Shown: positions 1 through 7,650, counted from the first letter of the stretch. The stretch is DNA of 17,806 bases from an uncultured Clostridia bacterium (GCA_947629615.1 CANRER010000013.1:1-17806); one strand, 5' to 3'. Notes: generated from the letters alone by a model not told the origin. Translations and numbers: made by a program.

Positions 1-76
1 CGCGCTTAGTCAACCCCGATTTTATCCCTGTTGAAAAGATTTTTTTAATTTTTTTTGATAAATCTCAAAAAAAGTC

Positions 77-105
77 TTGCAATTTGGAAAGAAATCTGTT
101 AAAAT
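77..105 (+). promoter_or_regulatory. Sigma-A type promoter of rpmB
   Basis: TTGCAA (77-82) and TAAAAT (100-105) are separated by 17 bases, close to the housekeeping consensus. They lie 34 bases before the rpmB start and a strong AGGGAGGT ribosome binding site (about 124-131). The 76 bases to the left are AT-rich and show no gene. Confidence 0.7.
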
Positions 106-138
106 ACATGGTGCATTATCGAAAGGGAGGTAATAGCT

Positions 139-327
139 ATGGCAAAATGTGATGTTTGCGGAAAGGGCGTGACCTTCGGAATTAAGGTTTCCCATTCCCA
201 CAGACGCGCTAACCGTGCATGGAAGCCCAACGTAAGAACAGTTAAGGCTCTTGTGAACGGCACACCCAAAACAATTCATGTTTGCTCGCGCTGCCTTCGC
301 AGCAACAAGGTAGTCAGAGCCGTCTGA
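139..327 (+). CDS. rpmB: 50S ribosomal protein L28
   Basis: This encodes the 62-residue L28 protein of the large ribosomal subunit. The N-terminus MAKCDVCGKG and the segment SHSHRRANRAWKPN are family signatures, and the length is normal for Gram-positive L28. Two CxxC pairs (Cys4/Cys7 and Cys49/Cys52) make this the zinc-binding form. The ATG follows AGGGAGGT at a standard distance. The gene stands alone behind its own promoter and ends at an intrinsic terminator. In Bacillus subtilis rpmB lies divergently next to the asp23-like yloU gene. Here it lies at the opposite end of the leftward asp23-recG group, pointing away from nothing visible and converging with the spore protein gene. Confidence 0.98.
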   Translation: MAKCDVCGKGVTFGIKVSHSHRRANRAWKPNVRTVKALVNGTPKTIHVCSRCLRSNKVVRAV

Positions 328-352
328 CCCGAGAACGGATTTGTTTGCAAGC

Positions 353-375
353 GGCGCCCCGACGGGCGCCTTTTT
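353..375 (+). terminator. Intrinsic terminator of rpmB
   Basis: A perfect 7-bp stem, GGCGCCC/GGGCGCC with a CGAC loop, is followed by TTTTT (371-375). It lies 25 bases after the rpmB stop codon. Confidence 0.85.
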
Positions 376-404
376 GCGCTATTGCAAATCGGATAAAAAT
401 TATG

Positions 405-440
405 AAAAAGGCGGCGAAGCCATGCTTCACCGCCTTTTTT
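405..440. terminator. Bidirectional terminator between rpmB and the SASP gene
   Basis: Arms GGCGG-c-GAAGC (410-420) and GCTTC-a-CCGCC (424-434) form a stem with a single mismatch. The stem is flanked by five A on the left and six T on the right, so it can act on both strands. Its main job is probably to end the leftward SASP transcript, whose stop codon is 10 bases away. Confidence 0.8.
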
Positions 441-449
441 GCGCCATTT

Positions 450-647
450 TTACTTGTTGGCGAGCGTCTGCTCGTAGGACTTGATCATGTTCTTGACCAT
501 CTGGCCGCCAACGCTGCCGGCCTCGCGGCTGGTAAGGTTGCCGTTGTAGCCCTGCTGAAGGTTCACGCCGACCTCGCCGGCGGCCTCCATCTTAAAGCGG
601 TTCATAGCCTCCTTGGCTTCGGGAACCATCTGTCTGTTTCTGCTCAT
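450..647 (-). CDS. Alpha/beta-type small acid-soluble spore protein
   Basis: This is a 65-residue spore DNA-binding protein that coats and protects the chromosome in the forespore and is degraded at germination. The segment EAAGE (21-25) matches the position of the conserved GPR protease cleavage site (EIASE in other members). SREAGSVGGQMVKNMI (40-55) matches the conserved C-terminal DNA-binding signature. I place the start at the ATG giving MSRNRQ, because GAAGGAG (657-663) lies at the right distance before it. A TTG start six codons earlier would overlap this ribosome binding site. The gene is 99 bases from the recG stop. I see no convincing sigma-G promoter in that gap, although forespore expression is expected from the family. 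Confidence 0.95.
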   Translation of the reverse strand: MSRNRQMVPEAKEAMNRFKMEAAGEVGVNLQQGYNGNLTSREAGSVGGQMVKNMIKSYEQTLANK

Positions 648-746
648 TTTTAATTTCTCCTTCAAAATGTTTCGTTTTCAATATTCAAAAGCACCTCGTG
701 GGTACGAATGTATTTTGCGCAGAAAACAGCGTTATAATCAGACAAT

Positions 747-2795
747 TCATGCCATGAAATCCTTTTTGTCCTTGAAAAATTCCTCTATTCTCCCTTTCAG
801 GTAAAAATTTTCTTCCTTCTCCAAATACGGGTCGTCCTTAAGTATACGCGCGGCGGCCGCGCCGCTTTCCTTCAAAACGTCCATATCCGTGGCGAGGCTG
901 GCGATTTTCAGCTCGGGCAGGCCGTGCTGACGGCTGCCGAAAAACTCGCCCGGGCCGCGCAGCTCAAGGTCCTTTTCGGCGATTTTAAGGCCGTCGCCGC
1001 TTTGTACCATAATTTTCATTCGTTCGAGCGTAGCCTCGGACAAATTCCCCGCGAACAGCACGCAATAGCTCTTATGCCCGCCCCTGCCCACGCGGCCCCG
1101 CAGCTGATGGAGCTGGCTCAGGCCGAAGCGTTCGGCGTTCTCGATTATCATCATTGTGGCGTTCGGCACGTTCACGCCCACCTCGATTACGGTGGTTGAA
1201 ACCAGCACGGATATTTTCCCCGCCGCGAAGTCCGCCATAACGGCGTCCTTTTCGGCGTTTTTCATGCGCCCGTGCAGCAAGCCGACGCTTATCCCCGGCA
1301 AAGCCGAGCGCAGCGCCTCGGCGCGGCTGACGGCGGCCTTCACGTCCGCCGAGGGGCCGTCCTCTATGGCGGAGCAGACCACGTAGGCCTGACGGCCCTT
1401 GGCGGCCTCGCGCGCGATAAAGGCGTTTATCCTCTCCCTCATGCCTTCGTCCACGCAGAAGGTATCTATCCTTTGTCGCCCCGGCGGCAGCTCGTCCACC
1501 GACGAAACGTCCATATCGCCGTACATCACGAGCGCAAGCGACCTCGGTATGGGCGTGGCCGTCATCGCCAGCACATGGGGCTCTTCGCCCTTGGCCGAGA
1601 GCGTGCCGCGCTGGCGCACACCGAAGCGGTGCTGCTCGTCGGTGACGGCGAGGGCGAGATTTCGGAACCTCACGCCCTCCTGAATTATGGCGTGGGTGCC
1701 GAAAAGAACCTTTATCTCTCCGCTTAACAGGGCTTCGCTTATTTCGGCCTTGCGCTTTTTCGTGAGGCTGCCGGTTATCAGGCGGCAGGGTATGCCGAGT
1801 CTTGCGAACAGGGGCGCAAGCCCCTCGCAGTGCTGAGCGGCGAGGATTTCAGTGGGGGCCATCATCGCGGCCTGACAGCCGTTTTTGACGGCCAAATACA
1901 TGGCCGCTGCGGCGATGACGGTCTTGCCGCAGCCCACGTCGCCCTGCACGAGCCTGCTCATGGGGCGGCCCGAGCCGAGATCCTCCGCAATCTCGCCCAG
2001 CACGCGCCTCTGCGCGCCGGTCAGCGCGTAGGGCAAAAGCCCCGTAAAGGGCGAAAAGTCCAAGTCGGCGAACACGTGCGGCGAGGCGACTCGGTTCATC
2101 AGCTTGCGGCCCCGCAGGGCCGTCTGCAAAATGAAAAACTCCTCGAAAACAAGGCGGCGGCGGGCTATTTCGGCATTTTCCATGTCGCGGGGAAAGTGTA
2201 TTTCGCGAATGGCGAAGGCCAGCGAGCAGAGGTTGTATTCCCGGCGCAGCGAGGGGGGCAGCGTTTCGGGCAGAGCATCGCCCGCAAGCTCCAGCGCGGC
2301 GAGCGCGGCGCGGCGAATGACCCGCTGGCTGAGCCCCGCCGTGGAGTGATAGACCGGCACGACGCTCTTGTTGAACAGCTCGCGGCCCGCCGGCTCAAAT
2401 TCGGGATTCGTCAGCTCGAGCCTGCCCGAGGAAGCCGACACCTTGCCGTAGAAGGTGTAGTCGCGCCCCTTGATAAGCATATTTTTAATGAAGCGGTTAT
2501 TGAAAAAGACCACGGGCAAAAAGCCGCTCTCGTCGCGGAGAGTGGCGTGATAGACGGTTTGGCCGTTCCTTGTGGGGCGGCCCTCGACGGGGGTGAACAC
2601 GTTCGCTGTGACGCAGACGGTTTCACCGTCGCGCAGGTCGGCTATTTTCTTTTCGGCCCGCCTGTCCTCAAGCCGCACGGGGAAAAACGTCAAAAGATCC
2701 CACACTGTGCAAACGCCGAGGCGGCGGAATTTTTTCTCGGTCGCCTCGCCGACGCCCTTAATGGCGCCAAGAGGCGAGGAAAGGGAAATCGACAC
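747..2795 (-). CDS. recG: ATP-dependent DNA helicase RecG
   Basis: RecG remodels stalled replication forks and branch-migrates Holliday junctions. The 682-residue length is normal. An N-terminal wedge/OB domain (about 50-160) is followed by the superfamily 2 helicase core. Walker A is GDVGCGKT (285-292), the RecG form of motif II is DEQHRFG (386-392), motif III is TATP (412-415), and motif VI lies in QLRGRVGRG (564-572). The start is GTG (MSISLSSPL), preceded by AAAGGAG. The gene is the fourth of the asp23-fakA-membrane protein-recG series and begins 26 bases after the membrane protein gene. I see no terminator in the 99 bases between its stop and the SASP gene. Confidence 0.98.
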   Translation of the reverse strand: MSISLSSPLGAIKGVGEATEKKFRRLGVCTVWDLLTFFPVRLEDRRAEKKIADLRDGETVCVTANVFTPVEGRPTRNGQTVYHATLRDESGFLPVVFFNNRFIKNMLIKGRDYTFYGKVSASSGRLELTNPEFEPAGRELFNKSVVPVYHSTAGLSQRVIRRAALAALELAGDALPETLPPSLRREYNLCSLAFAIREIHFPRDMENAEIARRRLVFEEFFILQTALRGRKLMNRVASPHVFADLDFSPFTGLLPYALTGAQRRVLGEIAEDLGSGRPMSRLVQGDVGCGKTVIAAAAMYLAVKNGCQAAMMAPTEILAAQHCEGLAPLFARLGIPCRLITGSLTKKRKAEISEALLSGEIKVLFGTHAIIQEGVRFRNLALAVTDEQHRFGVRQRGTLSAKGEEPHVLAMTATPIPRSLALVMYGDMDVSSVDELPPGRQRIDTFCVDEGMRERINAFIAREAAKGRQAYVVCSAIEDGPSADVKAAVSRAEALRSALPGISVGLLHGRMKNAEKDAVMADFAAGKISVLVSTTVIEVGVNVPNATMMIIENAERFGLSQLHQLRGRVGRGGHKSYCVLFAGNLSEATLERMKIMVQSGDGLKIAEKDLELRGPGEFFGSRQHGLPELKIASLATDMDVLKESGAAAARILKDDPYLEKEENFYLKGRIEEFFKDKKDFMA

Positions 2796-2821
2796 GGCTG
2801 GTTTCTCCTTTTCGCGGCGGG

Positions 2822-3184
2822 CTATTTCCCGCTTTTATCGGCTCGGCGGCGTTCAAACGCCCGCGCCGCGGCAAGACCGACGGCCAGCCCAAACGCCGAG
2901 GCCGCAACGGGGATAAGCATATACTCCCTGCCCGTCGCGCCGAAAACCATCAGCGGCATGGCAAGGCTGCCCGCCCCGGCGAGGAAGGTGCACATAAGGC
3001 CGTAGAGCACGCCCGAAAGCCCCGACAAAAACGAGGCCGCGAGCGATACCAGCGGAAAAACGACAATGTAGGCGATGACCGCGTAGCCCAGCTCGTCGCC
3101 GGTTATGGGGAAAATTTTCGGCCACAGCACAAGCGCGGCCATTGTCACGAACATGACGATGTAGCTGAATACCGCCTTTTTCAC
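2822..3184 (-). CDS. Small four-helix integral membrane protein of unknown function
   Basis: I do not recognise this 120-residue protein. It is strongly hydrophobic, with four likely membrane helices at about residues 5-21, 35-55, 57-81 and 90-108. It ends in a basic tail (RAFERRRADKSGK), which suggests a cytoplasmic C-terminus. No catalytic motif is visible. The start is GTG behind a strong AAAGGAGG (3193-3200), which supports real translation. It lies 53 bases after the fakA stop and 26 bases before recG on the same strand, so it is probably cotranscribed with both. In Bacillus subtilis this slot between yloV and recG holds the serine dehydratase genes. Confidence 0.8.
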   Translation of the reverse strand: MKKAVFSYIVMFVTMAALVLWPKIFPITGDELGYAVIAYIVVFPLVSLAASFLSGLSGVLYGLMCTFLAGAGSLAMPLMVFGATGREYMLIPVAASAFGLAVGLAAARAFERRRADKSGK

Positions 3185-3237
3185 GGGTATAGCCTCCTTT
3201 TATAAAATCGTCGGGCGGCCCGGCGGCCGCCCTTCGT

Positions 3238-4896
3238 TTATTCGACAGATACGATATAATAGTAAACCGGCTGCCCGCCGTCGTAAAGCAGCACGTCGGC
3301 GTCGGGGAAGGCCTCCTCCACCTCGGCGGCGAGGGCTTCGGCCTCGCTTTTGTCAACGTCCGCGCCGTAATACAGGGCTATGACCTCGCTGTCCTCGTCG
3401 GCCATGCCGTTTATCAGCTCGGCGGCGGTTTCGCGCAGGCTCTCGCCCACGGAGGCTATCTCGCCGCCCGCGAGCCCCAGATAGTTGCCCTTTGAAATGT
3501 CCTTGCCGCCTATGCTTGTATCGCGCACGGCGAAGGTGACGCTGCCGCTTTTGACGGAGCCGACGGCCTCCTTCATCAGCTCGCAGAGCCGCTCGGGCGA
3601 GGCCGACGGGTCGTAGGCCATGGCCGCGGCCAGCCCCTCGGGTATGGAGCGGGAGGGTACGACGAAAATGTTCCTGTCCGTCAGGTAACGCGCCTGCTCG
3701 GCGGAGAGGATTATATTCTTGTTATTCGGCAGTATTATCACGTTTTTGGCGTTTGTAGCGTTCGCGGCGGCAAGAATGTCCTCGGTGGAGGGATTCATGG
3801 TCTGGCCGCCCTCGATTATGCCGCTGACGCCGAGGTCGGCAAAGGTTTTGGCAAGGCCCTCGCCCGCCGCCACCGCCACGATGGCCAGCTCACTTTCGGG
3901 AACCTCGGGCGCAAGCTCCGCCGCGGCTTCGGCGTCGCCGCCCGCCTCGGCGGGCTGAGCGCCGCCCACAAGGCTGCTGTGCTGGCGCTTCATATTATCT
4001 ATCTTCACGCTGACAAGCTCGCCTAACTGAACGGCCTGTTCAAGCACATACCCGGGGTTGTTTGTGTGGATATGTACTTTTACAATCTCGTCCTCGTCAA
4101 TGACGAGCATACAGTCGCCCCTGCCCTCGATGGAGCCGCGAAACGCGTCCGCCGAGGCCTTCGGGTCGTACTTTTCGACAATAAATTCGGTGCAGTAGGC
4201 AAACTTAATGTCCTCCGTCTTAATGGACTGCTGCGGAGCTTCGGCCCGCGCGGCCTTGCCCGAGCCCATTTCCTTAAGTTCTACCGGGCGGCCGTCCAGC
4301 GCGGACTTAAAGCCCTCGAGCACGAACATCAGCCCCTGCCCGCCGGCGTCCACCACGTTGGCCTGCTGAAGCTGCGGCAGCATTTGGGTGGTTTTGGCGA
4401 GGGTGCTTTCGCCCTGCTCGGTAACGGCCTTGAAAAAGCCTTCGAAGTCCTCGCCCTCAAACTCCTCGGCGGCTTGGGCGCACCTTTTGATAACGGTGAG
4501 AATAGTGCCCTCGGTGGGCTTCATCACCGCGCTGTAGGCCGTGTCGCACCCAAGGCGGAGCGCGGCGGCGAAATCCTTCACTCCGGCGGCTTCAAGGCCC
4601 TTAAGGCCCTTGCTCACTCCCCTGAATATCTGCGAGAGTATAACGCCGGAATTGCCCCGCGCACCCCGAAGCGTGGCCTTGGCCACGGCGGAGGCCGCGT
4701 CGGACACGGCGGCGTATTCGTTTTGGTTAATTTCCTTGGCGGCGTTCATAAAGGTGAGGCCCATATTCGTGCCGGTGTCGCCGTCCGGCACGGGGAACAC
4801 GTTAAGTGCGTCCACGGCGTCCTTATTGTCGCAAAGCATATTCGCGGCGGAAAGCACCATGTTTTTGAACAGAGCCGCGTCAATTCGATCAGTCAT
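3238..4896 (-). CDS. fakA: Fatty acid kinase catalytic subunit FakA (DAK2/YloV family)
   Basis: FakA phosphorylates fatty acids presented by a FakB carrier, feeding exogenous fatty acid into phospholipid synthesis. The 552 residues have the full FakA layout. The N-terminal DhaL nucleotide-binding domain has VPDGDTGTNM (36-45), GARGNSGVILSQI (78-90) and DAGGQG (183-188). A middle domain has Cys235, His275 and His277 in HIHTNNPG, which fit the zinc-site residues described for Staphylococcus aureus FakA. A C-terminal domain follows, joined by an Ala/Glu-rich linker (about 313-334). I chose the ATG giving MTDRID because AAGGAGGAGG lies just before it, next to the asp23 stop; an upstream in-frame start would run into asp23. 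No fakB is in the window. Confidence 0.93.
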   Translation of the reverse strand: MTDRIDAALFKNMVLSAANMLCDNKDAVDALNVFPVPDGDTGTNMGLTFMNAAKEINQNEYAAVSDAASAVAKATLRGARGNSGVILSQIFRGVSKGLKGLEAAGVKDFAAALRLGCDTAYSAVMKPTEGTILTVIKRCAQAAEEFEGEDFEGFFKAVTEQGESTLAKTTQMLPQLQQANVVDAGGQGLMFVLEGFKSALDGRPVELKEMGSGKAARAEAPQQSIKTEDIKFAYCTEFIVEKYDPKASADAFRGSIEGRGDCMLVIDEDEIVKVHIHTNNPGYVLEQAVQLGELVSVKIDNMKRQHSSLVGGAQPAEAGGDAEAAAELAPEVPESELAIVAVAAGEGLAKTFADLGVSGIIEGGQTMNPSTEDILAAANATNAKNVIILPNNKNIILSAEQARYLTDRNIFVVPSRSIPEGLAAAMAYDPSASPERLCELMKEAVGSVKSGSVTFAVRDTSIGGKDISKGNYLGLAGGEIASVGESLRETAAELINGMADEDSEVIALYYGADVDKSEAEALAAEVEEAFPDADVLLYDGGQPVYYYIVSVE

Positions 4897-4909
4897 GGGA
4901 ACCTCCTCC

Positions 4910-5272
4910 TTAATCATTGGCAACTCTGACGCTTTCCACAAACACGCTTACCTCGCCGACCTGAAGGCCGGTTATGCTTGTTATCTGGTATCTTACGTTA
5001 TGGATTATGCTTTCACAGATAGCGTTTATGTTCACCCCGTACTGCACGATTATGTGCAGGTCGATATTAATGGCTCCGGCCTCGTCGAAGCCGACCTGTA
5101 TCCCCTTGCTTATGTTCCCGGCCTTGAGAAGGTTCACGATGCCGTCCTTCGTGTTTTTGAAGGCCATGCCCACCACTCCGTAGCACTTTGTGGCCACGCT
5201 GCCGGCAATCGCGGAGATCACGCTGCCGCTTATGGTTATGCTGCCCAGCTCGTTTTCAAAAATACCGGCCAT
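4910..5272 (-). CDS. Asp23/Gls24 family envelope stress protein
   Basis: This 120-residue protein has the Asp23/Gls24 fold (YloU type). The N-terminus gives GSITISGSVISAIAG, and the centre carries INIDLHIIVQYGVNI, the conserved beta-hairpin region. The family associates with the cell envelope and is usually linked to fakA, as here. Its exact biochemical role is not settled. The ATG is preceded by CGGAGGCG. It is the first gene of the leftward operon, directly behind a strong promoter, and its stop codon abuts the fakA ribosome binding site, so the two are probably translationally linked. Confidence 0.93.
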   Translation of the reverse strand: MAGIFENELGSITISGSVISAIAGSVATKCYGVVGMAFKNTKDGIVNLLKAGNISKGIQVGFDEAGAINIDLHIIVQYGVNINAICESIIHNVRYQITSITGLQVGEVSVFVESVRVAND

Positions 5273-5313
5273 AATTCCGCCTCCGTTTCAAAAAATTTGT
5301 TCCTTATAAAAAT

Positions 5314-5343
5314 ATTATAACCCAAAACCGACCGCATTGTCAA
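5314..5343 (-). promoter_or_regulatory. Sigma-A promoter of the asp23-fakA-recG operon
   Basis: On the minus strand a perfect TTGACA (5338-5343) and a perfect TATAAT (5314-5319) are separated by 18 bases. They lie about 40 bases before the asp23 start. Confidence 0.85.
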
Positions 5344-5449
5344 TATATTATTTATTTTCCAAAATAATTTTCGTTCGCCGCGAAAAAAATTGTTTTATTT
5401 TCGGCCTTTCTCTGCCTATGGGGGTTGTTTTTTTATGAGCCGAAGCGCG

Positions 5450-5478
5450 AACAAAAGCCCCCTTCGCGACATAGTATA
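5450..5478 (+). promoter_or_regulatory. Sigma-K-like (mother-cell) promoter of sigK
   Basis: AACA (5450-5453) and CATAGTATA (5470-5478) are 16 bases apart. This fits the sigma-K consensus mACm-N16-CATAnnnTA. It lies 22 bases before the sigK ATG and its AAGGAGG site (5485-5491). Autoregulation is the natural reading, since sigK is known to be autoregulated in Bacillus subtilis. The -10 also resembles that of sigma-E. A CGCGAA/TTCGCG inverted repeat (5446-5451, 5463-5468) overlaps the promoter and could bind a regulator. Confidence 0.5.
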
Positions 5479-5500
5479 ATCCATAAGGAGGTTTTTTACG

Positions 5501-6154
5501 ATGCTTTTATCAGTTCTTTTGAGCTGCCTCGGCGGCTTTTTTATGACGGGCCAGCTTCAGCTCAGCCGCGAGGAGGAGGAACGGTATGTGGCGCTGATGG
5601 CCGAGGGCGACCGCGCCGCGAGGAACGTGCTAATCGAGCATAATCTCAGGCTGGTGGCCCACATCGTGAAAAAATACACCGACCTTTCGGACGGCGACGA
5701 CCTTATCTCCGTCGGCACGATAGGGCTGATAAAGGGCATAAGCTCCTTCGACCCTTCCAAAAGCCGCAAGCTTTCGACATATATTTCCCGCTGCATCGAA
5801 AACGAGATACTTATGTGCCTGCGCAAGGAGAAAAAATATCAGGGGCAGGCCTCCCTTCAGGAGCCCATAGGCTTCGACGCCGACGGCAACGAGATAAGCC
5901 TTATCGACGTGCTTCAGGCCGACAACGAGGATATATGCGAGCAGATAGACCGCGAAAACCTTATAACGAAAATGCTCCGCAGGCTTAAAACCCTGCTCAC
6001 CGACCGCGAGCGGCAGATAATCTGTCTTCGCTACGGGCTGGGCGGGGCCGCCCCGCTGACTCAGCGCGAGGTCGCCGCGAAGCTCGGTATCAGCCGCTCG
6101 TATGTGTCGAGAATAGAAAAAAAAGCCCTCTGCCGCCTGCGCGAGGGAGAGTAA
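5501..6154 (+). CDS. sigK: RNA polymerase sporulation sigma factor sigma-K
   Basis: This is the late mother-cell sigma factor that drives coat and cortex genes. The 217 residues include region 2 (NVLIEHNLRLVAHIVKKY, 42-59; DLISVGTIGLIKGI, 67-80), the sigma-K-specific segment GNEISLIDVL (129-138), and a region 4 helix-turn-helix LGISRSYVSRIEKKAL (195-210). The GNEISLIDVL segment favours sigma-K over sigma-E. The N-terminus MLLSVLLSCLGGFFMTG is hydrophobic and looks like a short pro-sequence that a SpoIVFB-type membrane protease would remove. The gene is a single intact frame, so it is not split by a skin-type element. The start is an ATG with AAGGAGG nine bases upstream. It diverges from the asp23 operon. 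Confidence 0.95.
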   Translation: MLLSVLLSCLGGFFMTGQLQLSREEEERYVALMAEGDRAARNVLIEHNLRLVAHIVKKYTDLSDGDDLISVGTIGLIKGISSFDPSKSRKLSTYISRCIENEILMCLRKEKKYQGQASLQEPIGFDADGNEISLIDVLQADNEDICEQIDRENLITKMLRRLKTLLTDRERQIICLRYGLGGAAPLTQREVAAKLGISRSYVSRIEKKALCRLREGE

Positions 6155-6164
6155 AACGCCAAAA

Positions 6165-6264
6165 GGGCCGTAAAAAACACGCGCGGATCGGCGTCGAAGC
6201 AAGCTCTGTATTGCTTGCTTCGACGCCGTTTGTTCTGCGCGATTTTTGCGGTCGGCCCCGAATG
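6165..6264 (+). repeat. Dispersed intergenic repeat, copy A, with a perfect 16-bp inverted repeat
   Basis: Two segments here recur elsewhere in the window. Bases 6165-6191 resemble 12057-12083, sharing GGGCCGTAAAAAA and then ACGCGC. Bases 6213-6264 resemble 7573-7615 and 12375-12420, sharing TTCTGC-K-CGATTTTT preceded by CGACGCC. Between them 6189-6204 and 6213-6228 form a perfect inverted repeat with an 8-base loop; the right arm starts GCTTGCTTCGACGCC. It begins 10 bases after the sigK stop. The hairpin, followed by GTTTGTT, could end the sigK transcript, but the T-run is poor. Confidence 0.65.
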
Positions 6265-6290
6265 ACCGACGCTATGAACAATAAAAATAA

Positions 6291-7379
6291 TTACAGTTCA
6301 AGCAGCCCTTTTAGCACGGCTTCAAATCTTGGCTCGCATTTCAAGCCGTCATAGCGCGGCATATCGAGCTGCTCCGCCATTCTTTGGCCGAGGGGCCTCG
6401 GGTCGGCGGTTTCATTCCTTTTATCATCTCTTACTCCCCTGACCGCCGGCGAGGTATGGACTATCGGGTCGGGCAGGGACTCAAACCGCCTCATATAGCA
6501 TAACGCCTTTTCAAGCAGGGCCAACGCCCGCTCGTTTTCGCCGCGCCTCAAATAAATCGGGGCAATGTCGCAGATATAGTATCCCGCCAAACGATTGAAC
6601 CACTGCCCGTAGTCGCCCTCGCCGAAAACCAGCTCTACAATTTTTTCGCATAGCTCCAGACATGCCAGCTTTTCGCCGTCGTCCTCCGCGTGCCTTGAAA
6701 GGCGCCACAGCTCCTGAACAAGGTCGTTCGTGCAGGTAAATATCCGTCCGCGCATATAGTCGAGCCTTTCCTCGCCGTCAAGGGCCCAGTAGAGATACCT
6801 TTCCCGAGATGTGTCCTCGTCGGGCAGGGAATTGATTATAGCCCGCCCCTTTTCCTTGTCGCCGATCTCGCAGTAGAAGAAGCCCAGCCGCGACTTGGCG
6901 CAGAGGCGTATCTTGTCGTCGGTGCAGCCGTCAAGTATTCTTTCGGCGAGGGAAATTATCTCGTCGCGGTTCCTCGCGTCGTTTTCCTTGCCGTTTGGAA
7001 CGGCGTCGTCGCCCGCCGCGAAAAGGGCGTACATCAGCTTATCCATAAGCTCGTAGCTGTTGGGAAATTCCTTCAGTCCGGCTCTGGCAACGCGAATGCA
7101 GTCCTCGATTTTTCCCGCGAATATGAAATCCTGATATTCGGCAAGGAGTCCTTCAAGCCGCTCTTTCCGCCGGCCCTCGTCGGCCCCGAGGAGCTGCTCT
7201 ATGGAAACCTTGAAATAGTCCGCCATAGCGGGCAGGAGCGAAATGTCGGGGCAGGCCTCGCCGGTTTCCCAGCGGGACACGGCCTGAGGCGATACGCCGA
7301 AAAGCTCCGCCGCCTGCTGCTGAGTGAGATTTCTGCCCTTGCGCAGACCGCGGAAAACCTCGTCAAAATAAAGTTTCAT
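6291..7379 (-). CDS. XRE-family transcriptional regulator with TPR-like C-terminal region
   Basis: This 362-residue protein has an N-terminal Cro/C1-type helix-turn-helix at about residues 8-64 (LTQQQAAELFGVSPQAVSRW). The long helical remainder has TPR-like segments, for example ENERALALLEKALCYMRRF. The architecture matches sensor-type XRE regulators in which the TPR part binds a ligand or peptide; neither ligand nor target can be seen. The start is the ATG giving MKLYFDE, with GGAGGT just upstream; the in-frame start five codons earlier lies in that ribosome binding site. A strong promoter and a palindrome lie between the gene and its promoter, suggesting autoregulation. There is no obvious partner in the same operon. 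Confidence 0.88.
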   Translation of the reverse strand: MKLYFDEVFRGLRKGRNLTQQQAAELFGVSPQAVSRWETGEACPDISLLPAMADYFKVSIEQLLGADEGRRKERLEGLLAEYQDFIFAGKIEDCIRVARAGLKEFPNSYELMDKLMYALFAAGDDAVPNGKENDARNRDEIISLAERILDGCTDDKIRLCAKSRLGFFYCEIGDKEKGRAIINSLPDEDTSRERYLYWALDGEERLDYMRGRIFTCTNDLVQELWRLSRHAEDDGEKLACLELCEKIVELVFGEGDYGQWFNRLAGYYICDIAPIYLRRGENERALALLEKALCYMRRFESLPDPIVHTSPAVRGVRDDKRNETADPRPLGQRMAEQLDMPRYDGLKCEPRFEAVLKGLLEL

Positions 7380-7400
7380 ATTTATGACCTCCATTATGTG

Positions 7401-7417
7401 ATTAAGCCGGCTTTAAT
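7401..7417. promoter_or_regulatory. Candidate operator palindrome upstream of the XRE regulator
   Basis: ATTAAGCCGGCTTTAAT is a near-perfect palindrome; its core AAGCCGGCTT (7404-7413) is perfect. It lies between the -10 and the ribosome binding site of the XRE gene, where a bound repressor would block transcription. Binding by the XRE protein itself is inferred. Confidence 0.4.
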
Positions 7418-7420
7418 TCA

Positions 7421-7448
7421 ATTATATCATTCGCGGGGGAAATGTCAA
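7421..7448 (-). promoter_or_regulatory. Sigma-A promoter of the XRE regulator gene
   Basis: On the minus strand a perfect TTGACA (7443-7448) and a perfect TATAAT (7421-7426) are 16 bases apart. They lie about 42 bases before the chosen start codon. Confidence 0.8.
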
Positions 7449-7548
7449 TAAACCGCAAATTGAGAAAAAATCAATTAATGCGGGAATATGAAAACGGCTA
7501 TTCCCAAAAAGTATGAGTAGCAGCGAGTCGCATTCCGTTTTTTTGCAT

Positions 7549-7581
7549 AAAAATCGGAACAAGCGATGCGACGCTTGCTCC
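7549..7581 (-). terminator. Intrinsic terminator of the sirtuin gene
   Basis: Read leftward, GGAGCAAGCG pairs with CGCTTGTTCC (one G-U) around a 6-base loop and is followed by GATTTTT. It lies 82 bases after the sirtuin stop codon. The hairpin overlaps the core of intergenic repeat copy B. Confidence 0.7.
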
Positions 7582-7650
7582 GACGCCATTCTGCTCGATT
7601 TTTCGGCCGAACCCGTGTTTCTACACTGCAGAGCGAGTTTTTGCATTGTC
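7563..7650 (+). repeat. Dispersed intergenic repeat, copy B
   Basis: The core at 7573-7603 (CTCCGACGCC, then TTCTGCTCGATTTTT) matches 12375-12406 with few differences and 6213 onward with a short insertion. Similarity to copy C seems to begin at GCGATGC (7563-7569) and to continue weakly through GCGAGTTTTT (7633-7642). No protein is likely; the resemblance persists in more than one reading frame, as expected of repeated DNA. Confidence 0.65.

Noticed and set aside
648..665. TTG start six codons upstream of the SASP ATG
   Set aside because: These codons contain the GAAGGAG ribosome binding site of the ATG at 647.
666..746. Sigma-G promoter for the SASP gene
   Set aside because: TGAATA is present on the minus strand, but no CATnnTA element lies at a valid distance.
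1830..3005. Long plus-strand open frame antisense to recG
   Set aside because: RecG on the other strand carries all helicase motifs; the antisense frame has none and no ribosome binding site.
4066..4929. Long plus-strand open frame antisense to fakA
   Set aside because: FakA is clear on the minus strand; this frame has low-complexity His/Gly/Leu composition typical of a reverse shadow.
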